DNA of 11,350 bases from Candidatus Cloacimonadota bacterium (GTDB taxonomy: Bacteria > Cloacimonadota > Cloacimonadia > JGIOTU-2 > B8-G9): NCBI GenBank assembly GCA_003647765.1, contig QMNM01000019.1:1-11350 (forward strand), in the 5' to 3' direction. Position numbers and translations under genes: made by a program. The notes beneath the pieces are model-generated. The model saw only the letters and a program-made list of their open reading frames with translations, was not told the DNA's origin and made no database searches. The number at the start of each line of letters is the position of its first letter. The first letter of the stretch is position 1. Of the stretch, positions 6,927 to 11,350 are shown piece by piece.

Positions 6927-7790
6927 ATGAGAGAACAGATACCTCAAAAGATAATCCATAAATATTTAAGACAAAAAAAACATTTTCCTCATGTCTGGTG
7001 TTCTGGCTGTGGAATTGGAATAGTGCTTGGTGATATTATTAGAGCGATTAATCTATTAGACATAAAGAAGGATGATATTGCAATGGTCTCTGGTATTGGA
7101 TGTTCAAGTAGAATGCCTGTTTATATAGATGTTAATACATTGCATACAACTCATGGTAGAGCAATTACATTTGCTACTGGAATAAAATTAGCGAAACCCA
7201 ATATGAAAGTAATTGTTATTACTGGTGATGGTGATGGTACTGCTATTGGTGGTAATCATTTTATTCATGCAGCTAGACGAAATATAGACCTCACTGTAAT
7301 CTTGATAAATAACAATATTTATGGAATGACAGGTGGACAGGCATCACCAACTACTCCTGTCGGTGATATTGCAACAACTGCCCCTTATGGAGTAATTGAA
7401 AGAAATTTTGATATTTGTGAACTTGCAATTGCAGCTGGTGCTAGCTTTGTAGCAAGAACCACTGCTTTTCATACTATAGAAGCCAAGAAAATTATTGCAA
7501 AAGCTATTAGTAAACAAGGACTTGCATTAGTAGAAATAATCACACAATGTCCTGTGATTTATGGACGATTCAACAAAAAAGGTTCTGCTGTTGATATGTT
7601 GAAATGGCAAAGAGATAATACTATCCCAGTTGAAAGTATTTCCAAAATGCCAGAAGAAAAGAAAAAAGGTAAAATTGTTCGTGGAATTCTAGTAAATAAA
7701 GACATTCCAGAATATACAAAAGAATATGAAAAACTTATTGAAAATGTAAGTAAGCCACAAAATTATACAAAAACACACAAAAAGATATAA
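6927..7790 (+). CDS. korB: 2-oxoglutarate:ferredoxin oxidoreductase beta (TPP-binding) subunit
   Basis: The 287-residue beta subunit binds the diphosphate of TPP and the cluster next to it. The TPP motif begins at G100-D-G-D-G and closes with the N128-N-N run in LINNNIYGMTGGQASPTTP. Likely [4Fe-4S] ligands by family are C25 and C28 (WCSGCG), C59 (GIGCSS) and C208 (TQCPV). The ATG at 6927 directly follows the korA stop, with GGAGG at 6914-6918, so translation is likely coupled. Residues 276-287 (KPQNYTKTHKKI) and the stop are encoded by an inverted copy of the dispersed TTTGTGGCT repeat, so the native C-terminus has been replaced or extended. A repeat-filled 149-base gap separates it from korC. 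Confidence 0.93.
   Translation: MREQIPQKIIHKYLRQKKHFPHVWCSGCGIGIVLGDIIRAINLLDIKKDDIAMVSGIGCSSRMPVYIDVNTLHTTHGRAITFATGIKLAKPNMKVIVITGDGDGTAIGGNHFIHAARRNIDLTVILINNNIYGMTGGQASPTTPVGDIATTAPYGVIERNFDICELAIAAGASFVARTTAFHTIEAKKIIAKAISKQGLALVEIITQCPVIYGRFNKKGSAVDMLKWQRDNTIPVESISKMPEEKKKGKIVRGILVNKDIPEYTKEYEKLIENVSKPQNYTKTHKKI
7752..7790 (-). repeat. Inverted copy of the TTTGTGGCT repeat forming the korB 3' end
   Basis: The reverse complement of this stretch reads as the same unit seen at 159-189, 3263-3293 and 4142-4173, with small differences. It is in frame with korB and provides the last 12 codons and the TAA. Confidence 0.75.
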
Positions 7791-7810
7791 CAATTATAAA
7801 GAAATTACAT

Positions 7811-7918
7811 TTAACCACAGAGTTCACAGAGAATAAAAATATATTCCAAGAAAGAATTTCCATTGTTAATAATTTGAGGAATTATATTTAGAAATTTCTC
7901 TGTGTTTTCTGTGGTTAA
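7811..7918. repeat. Inverted CACAGAG repeat pair between korB and korC
   Basis: The left arm 7811-7833 and right arm 7896-7918 are 23-nt inverted copies matching at 20 of 23 positions. They begin and end with TTAACCACAG / CTGTGGTTAA. The right arm ends two bases before the korC AGGAGG. The 62 bases between arms show nothing recognisable. The arrangement could form a long stem upstream of korC or be two independent repeat insertions. No T-tract is present. Confidence 0.75.
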
Positions 7919-7939
7919 AAAGGAGGTAGAAAAATAAAA

Positions 7940-8956
7940 ATGGATGAACATATTCAAGTAAGAATTAGTGGTACTGGTGGGCAGGGCATTATTTTAGCAG
8001 GTATAATTCTATCAGAATCAGCAATGTATGATGGTAAAGAAGTAGTTCAATCGCAAAGTTATGGACCAGAATCAAGAGGTGGATATAGCAGAACAGATAT
8101 AATTATCAGTAAAGAAACAATTTATAATCCACGAGCAGAAGTGCTTGATATTTTCCTTGCTCTTTCTCAGGAAGCTTATGATAAATATTGGAAAAATGTT
8201 AATGAAAATGGTATTATTATTTTTGATAGTAATAAAGTAATACAAAATAAGCCAATTCCAATTCAAAACTATGGACTGCCATTTACTGAAACAGCAATGG
8301 AAAATTTTGATACAGAATTAGTAGCTAATATTATTGCACTTGCAGCTTTATGCTATCTAACAAATACTGTAAAAATATCCTCTCTAAAAAAGGCAATTAC
8401 TGCAAAAGTGAAGCCACAATTCAATGAAATAAATTTAAAAGCATTAAATATTGGTATTAACATGGCAAAGGAATTAGAATTGCAAGAAGGCGGAACCAGT
8501 AAAGATAAAATTTGGCATAAATTGTCTGATAAAAAAGTTCCTACTGACAAATCAGGATTGAAATTTCAAAAAATTAGTCATATTGGTATTGCTGTTGAAA
8601 ATATTCAGGAAGCTATTGGATTGTATTCATTATTAGGATTTGAAATCTCAAATATTGAAGAGTTAAAAGAGTGGAAAATCAAAACTGCTTTTGTACATAT
8701 TGGTGAAAGCAGTTTAGAATTAATTCAACCAACACATAAAGATAGTACTATTCAGAAATTTCTTGATAAAAGAGGTCCTGGCATTCATCATATTGCTTTT
8801 GAAGTAGGTGATATAGAAGCAAAAATAAAGGATTTACAAGCAAAAGACATTATACTAATTGATAAAAAGCCAAGGATAGGTGCAGGTGGAACAAAGGTTG
8901 CATTTCTCCATCCAAAATCAACAGAAGGTGTTCTAATAGAAATTTGTCAGCATTAA
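7940..8956 (+). CDS. korC-mce: KorC gamma subunit fused to methylmalonyl-CoA epimerase
   Basis: Two complete domains share one 338-residue frame. Residues 1-178 are the gamma subunit of 2-oxoacid:ferredoxin oxidoreductase: RISGTGGQGIILAG at the N-terminus, QSQSYGPESRGGYSRTDI, then LVANIIALAAL. A polar linker of about 30 residues follows (179-208). Residues 209-338 are a glyoxalase/VOC-fold methylmalonyl-CoA epimerase: SHIGIAVENI, FLDKRGPGIHHIAFEV, RIGAGGTKVAFLHPKSTEGVLIEIC. Predicted metal ligands, by family alignment from memory, are H214, E260, H284 and E334, all present. Stand-alone relatives are about 180 and 135 residues, so neither part is truncated. No internal ribosome binding site or ATG marks a lost start at the junction. 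AGGAGG at 7921-7926 is 13 bases from the ATG, unusually far. The fusion links succinyl-CoA formation or use to methylmalonyl-CoA interconversion. Confidence 0.9.
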   Translation: MDEHIQVRISGTGGQGIILAGIILSESAMYDGKEVVQSQSYGPESRGGYSRTDIIISKETIYNPRAEVLDIFLALSQEAYDKYWKNVNENGIIIFDSNKVIQNKPIPIQNYGLPFTETAMENFDTELVANIIALAALCYLTNTVKISSLKKAITAKVKPQFNEINLKALNIGINMAKELELQEGGTSKDKIWHKLSDKKVPTDKSGLKFQKISHIGIAVENIQEAIGLYSLLGFEISNIEELKEWKIKTAFVHIGESSLELIQPTHKDSTIQKFLDKRGPGIHHIAFEVGDIEAKIKDLQAKDIILIDKKPRIGAGGTKVAFLHPKSTEGVLIEICQH

Positions 8957-9020
8957 GTATATTATTTTTACTACATTACATCTTGCTGTAAGCATTAGCT
9001 AATTTGGAATGTTTCACCAG

Positions 9021-9061
9021 TAAAACCAGACGCGGGTTCTTTGAACTCGAGTCTGGTTTCA
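9021..9061. repeat. Long palindrome between convergent korC-mce and DUF4097 genes
   Basis: AAACCAGAC (9023-9031) pairs perfectly with GTCTGGTTT (9051-9059). After one mismatch, CGGGTTC pairs with GAACTCG (one G-U) around a TTT loop. The result is an almost uninterrupted stem of about 17 bp. It begins 13 bases past the stop of the minus-strand DUF4097 gene and about 65 bases past korC-mce. It may end transcription from both sides, but no T-tract follows on either strand. It is related in sequence to the palindrome at 10259-10297. Confidence 0.75.
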
Positions 9062-9072
9062 CAGGTGGATTA

Positions 9073-10200
9073 TTATATACTTCTCAATAATCTTTCTGCT
9101 TCTTCTGCTGTAATCTTTCCATTTTCCAGCATATCTAATACTTTCTTTTTCAACTCAATATTTTCTTGCTTTTTGCTTTTGTCTCCCATATATTGAAACA
9201 TATCTCCGAATTTATCAAATACTTTATCTAATTTAAGATTAACCTTTCCTTTTGAAGAATGAACAAAATTTACAATATTTTCCTTCATATCTTTTATCTG
9301 CTCTTTAATCTGATTCCATTCTTCATCTTTAAATCTTTCACTCATATTCTTTATATCTTCTTCTAATCTAAGCATACTTTCTTTGATTGTTTCTCCAATC
9401 TTTTCTGTCTTATCCCAATATGCAGAAATTACTTTTACATCAATCCCTTCTGGTTTGTCAGTAGAAAACAGCTTAATGCCTCCAATATTATTGTCTATTC
9501 TAATTTTGACTTTACCATCTTTATTATGAATATAGATTTTCCCATCTTCCTTCTTGTATTCTTGGTCCAGGTTGATATGATAACTTCCAATTCTTGTTTG
9601 TCCACTAATATCATAAGGAAGCGAAGGTGGAATATAAAGAGTGATACTACCATTCTTATTCGTAAATTCAAAACTGCCTTGTTCCACATCCTTATTAAAA
9701 TGATACACAATACTTCCATTTCTATCGCCAATTATGCATTTGTTCAATAGAGAATTTTCAACTTTTATACTGCCATTTTTGTTGCTTACTATTGCTTCTC
9801 CACTTATATCTATCAGTTTTATACTGCCATTTTTATTAGCAAGTTCCATGTGCAAGTCCAAAGAATCAACTCTTATTCTACCATTTTTGTTATTTACTTT
9901 TAATCTTGAATGTGTTGGAATCTGACAATTAAGTTTGAGAGAATAGGAATGTAAAAAGAACTCATTTTTTAATTTGAATGGAAGTATCTCTACTTTCAGA
10001 TAATTGTTCTCTTCATCGTATTCTTTAATGATATACTCGGACAACTTGAACTCTTGTAGGTCTGTATTAGATTCTAATACAATATCAAAAGCAGTTTTTA
10101 ACCCATCTGATTTGGTAATATTAACAGAATTGTTTATGGATATAATCTCTATTTGTGGATTCTCTCTGACAACCTGTTCATATCTCATTTGTTGTTTCAT
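9073..10200 (-). CDS. DUF4097-type beta-repeat protein with C-terminal coiled coil and SHOCT-like helix pair
   Basis: The 375-residue protein has no signal peptide or membrane segment, so it is predicted cytoplasmic. Residues from about 15 to 240 resemble the DUF4097 (putative adhesin / DUF4098-like) beta-repeat family. The motif N-K/R-N-G-x-I recurs with Gly at 107, 125, 143, 162 and 184, spaced 18-22 residues, and a related NKDG lies at 226-229. Residues 265-325 are highly charged and helical, probably coiled coil. Residues 347-375 (LKKKVLDMLENGKITAEEAERLL) match the short helix pair seen in SHOCT-like and YvlB/LiaX N-terminal domains, here at the C-terminus. AGGAGA (plus-strand 10206-10211) precedes the ATG by five bases. 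Relatives are often tied to envelope stress modules; a function here is not established. The gene stands alone between two related palindromes. Confidence 0.8.
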   Translation of the reverse strand: MKQQMRYEQVVRENPQIEIISINNSVNITKSDGLKTAFDIVLESNTDLQEFKLSEYIIKEYDEENNYLKVEILPFKLKNEFFLHSYSLKLNCQIPTHSRLKVNNKNGRIRVDSLDLHMELANKNGSIKLIDISGEAIVSNKNGSIKVENSLLNKCIIGDRNGSIVYHFNKDVEQGSFEFTNKNGSITLYIPPSLPYDISGQTRIGSYHINLDQEYKKEDGKIYIHNKDGKVKIRIDNNIGGIKLFSTDKPEGIDVKVISAYWDKTEKIGETIKESMLRLEEDIKNMSERFKDEEWNQIKEQIKDMKENIVNFVHSSKGKVNLKLDKVFDKFGDMFQYMGDKSKKQENIELKKKVLDMLENGKITAEEAERLLRSI

Positions 10201-10213
10201 ACTTGTCTCCTAA

Positions 10214-10241
10214 AATTGATAGAATTGATAAATTTGATCAA
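10214..10241. repeat. Three 9-bp direct repeats upstream of the DUF4097 gene
   Basis: AATTGATAG, AATTGATAA and ATTTGATCA lie head to tail at 10214-10240, and the last merges with the palindrome TTGATCAA at 10234-10241. They sit just upstream of the ribosome binding site of the minus-strand gene. They could be an operator or promoter-proximal element; in such AT-rich DNA chance is also possible. Confidence 0.35.
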
Positions 10242-10258
10242 TGAATCTCAATGTGCTT

Positions 10259-10297
10259 CCAACCCGACTCAAGTTCTCCGAACCCGAGTCGGATTGG
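10259..10297. repeat. Long palindrome downstream of the secreted-protein gene
   Basis: CCAACCCGACTC (10259-10270) pairs with GAGTCGGATTGG (10286-10297) with one wobble. An inner GTTC/GAAC pairing lies around TCC. The reverse complement aligns closely with the palindrome at 9021-9061: both share a GACnCGGGTTC...GAACnnGAGTC core. It lies 26 bases past the stop of the minus-strand gene at 10324, so it may act in 3'-end formation, but no T-tract is visible. Confidence 0.75.
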
Positions 10298-10323
10298 AAA
10301 TGTCCTGCATTGGTCTTATGATA

Positions 10324-11350
10324 CTATTTTAATATAACACACTTTTTAGTGGCAGTAAAATCACCAGCAATAATACGATAGAAATAGATGCCTGAACCTT
10401 TGTCCTTTGCATCCCAGACAACAGAATGATAACCAGATTGCTGAACTTCATCAACAAGTGTTTGCACCAATTGACCTTTGATATTGTAAATGCTAAGTGA
10501 GACCTTACTGGATTTTGGAATAGTATATGAAATTGTCGTTTGTGGATTGAATGGATTAGGATGATTCTGATAAAGAGTGAGATTAGCAGGTTCCGGCTTT
10601 GGTATTATATGCTCATCAATATCAGTAATAATATGTGTACAGGTGAATACAACTTCTCTTGTTTCGCCTTGTGCTAATGGTGGTTGTCCCTGATACCAGA
10701 TATACATCAAAGCAAAATTATCTTTAACTACAGCTGCCATTGCATTTGTATAGATAATTTCAATATCCTCGGCTCTAAATGGTAGAATTATTGCAGGATG
10801 ACGCTCTCCCCATTTGCTTGTAAATCCAGGATTACCTTCTCTATTCATTGTTATCTTATATGTAACTGTATCCTTTTCAATTCCTTCATTTATCGTAAGT
10901 TCATTTGTGAATAATGGTTGCTGAAATACACCTTCATTAGACATTTTCACTTGCATTCCAGGGTCCCCATATAAAGCAGAACCATTCAAATCAGGTGGAT
11001 TCGCTCCGGGAGTTCCATTTATCATATCAAATTTAAGAGAATTATTAGCAAGGAAGAATGCTTCTGCCCAAGTGTAATTTCTTGCCACTCTATAGAAATA
11101 TGCCTTTGTTCCACCATGTTGATGAGAATGAGTTCCTTCTGTAATCACATAGCCAGTATATTGATATGCAGAACCAGTATGAATCCACGATGGTGCCATA
11201 CTACCACCACCCAGAATTTGACCAATGTTGCAGTTGCCAAGTCCAAAATATATCTTTGGATTATCAGAATCTATATTGATATCAGGTCCACTATACGGAT
11301 CTCCATATACCTGTCCATTACTGGAACGGAAATATCCTTCTGAACCAGAA
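10324..11350 (-). CDS. Secreted protein with C25/caspase-like tail and type IX sorting domain (5' end outside window)
   Basis: The frame is open to the window edge, so about 341 C-terminal residues are seen and the true start lies beyond 11350; the Met at 11199 is internal. The last 86 residues (10327-10584) are a classic FlgD-like type IX secretion sorting domain: YQNHPNPFNPQTTISY, SLSIYNIKGQLV, GYHSVVWDAKDKGSGIYFYRI. This implies export across the outer membrane. Upstream, LGNCNIGQ (Cys codon at 11230-11232), SMAPSWIHTGSAYQYTGY, WAEAFFLANN and YGDPGMQVKM resemble the C-terminal half of clan CD / gingipain-like C25 peptidases. In those, a Cys nucleophile is followed by a helix and a GDP motif. 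The catalytic His, if any, would be outside the window. A beta-sandwich-like segment links the two parts. The sorting domain is secure; the peptidase assignment is tentative. Confidence 0.85.
   Translation of the reverse strand, partial: SGSEGYFRSSNGQVYGDPYSGPDINIDSDNPKIYFGLGNCNIGQILGGGSMAPSWIHTGSAYQYTGYVITEGTHSHQHGGTKAYFYRVARNYTWAEAFFLANNSLKFDMINGTPGANPPDLNGSALYGDPGMQVKMSNEGVFQQPLFTNELTINEGIEKDTVTYKITMNREGNPGFTSKWGERHPAIILPFRAEDIEIIYTNAMAAVVKDNFALMYIWYQGQPPLAQGETREVVFTCTHIITDIDEHIIPKPEPANLTLYQNHPNPFNPQTTISYTIPKSSKVSLSIYNIKGQLVQTLVDEVQQSGYHSVVWDAKDKGSGIYFYRIIAGDFTATKKCVILK

Noticed and set aside
8479-8570. Junction of korC and epimerase as a sequencing error joining two genes
   Set aside because: The linker reads as ordinary polar coding sequence with no nearby start or properly spaced ribosome binding site for a separate epimerase gene.
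9021-9061. Canonical rho-independent terminator
   Set aside because: The stem is strong but no T-run follows on either strand, so it is listed as a palindrome with possible 3'-end function.

Overview
The window is AT-rich bacterial DNA with short Shine-Dalgarno-led genes. It suggests an anaerobe from the FCB-like or candidate-phylum sphere (Cloacimonadota or WOR-3/Stahlbacteria type); this placement is tentative. It rests on low GC, a FlgD-like type IX secretion sorting domain at the end of the last gene, a two-subunit oxygen-sensitive [4Fe-4S] fumarase, a four-subunit 2-oxoacid:ferredoxin oxidoreductase, and many 'CACAGAG / TTTGTGGCTAA' intergenic repeats. No rRNA, tRNA, CRISPR array, transposase or integrase was seen.

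Layout. Positions 1-200 hold three tandem-like copies of a dispersed repeat. A predicted exported protein of unknown function follows (311-1153). A plus-strand block of core metabolism then runs from 1397 to 8956: fumarase alpha and beta, dapB, asd, a possible 44-residue Cys-containing small ORF, then korD, korA, korB and a korC-methylmalonyl-CoA epimerase fusion. From 9073 to the right edge the strand flips. There lie a DUF4097-type cytoplasmic protein with a coiled coil and C-terminal SHOCT-like helix pair, and the 3' part of a large secreted protein with a C25/caspase-like tail and a sorting domain.

How the genes fit together. Fumarase interconverts fumarate and malate. The ferredoxin oxidoreductase interconverts 2-oxoglutarate and succinyl-CoA. 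The epimerase acts on methylmalonyl-CoA, one mutase step from succinyl-CoA. The set looks like part of a split anaerobic TCA / methylmalonyl-CoA (propionate) route. dapB and asd add two steps of the aspartate-to-diaminopimelate/lysine branch. The fusion of the epimerase to the oxidoreductase gamma subunit is the most notable metabolic feature.

Non-coding structure is rich. Repeat copies occupy most gaps of the metabolic block and have supplied the last codons and stops of dapB and korB. Long inverted arms lie at the dapB stop and just upstream of korC. Two related ~38-nt palindromes bracket the DUF4097 gene, each just past the stop of a minus-strand gene. Assignments of fumarase, DapB, Asd, the Kor subunits, the epimerase and the sorting domain are secure from motifs. 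The functions of the first gene, the small ORF and the DUF4097 protein are unknown.
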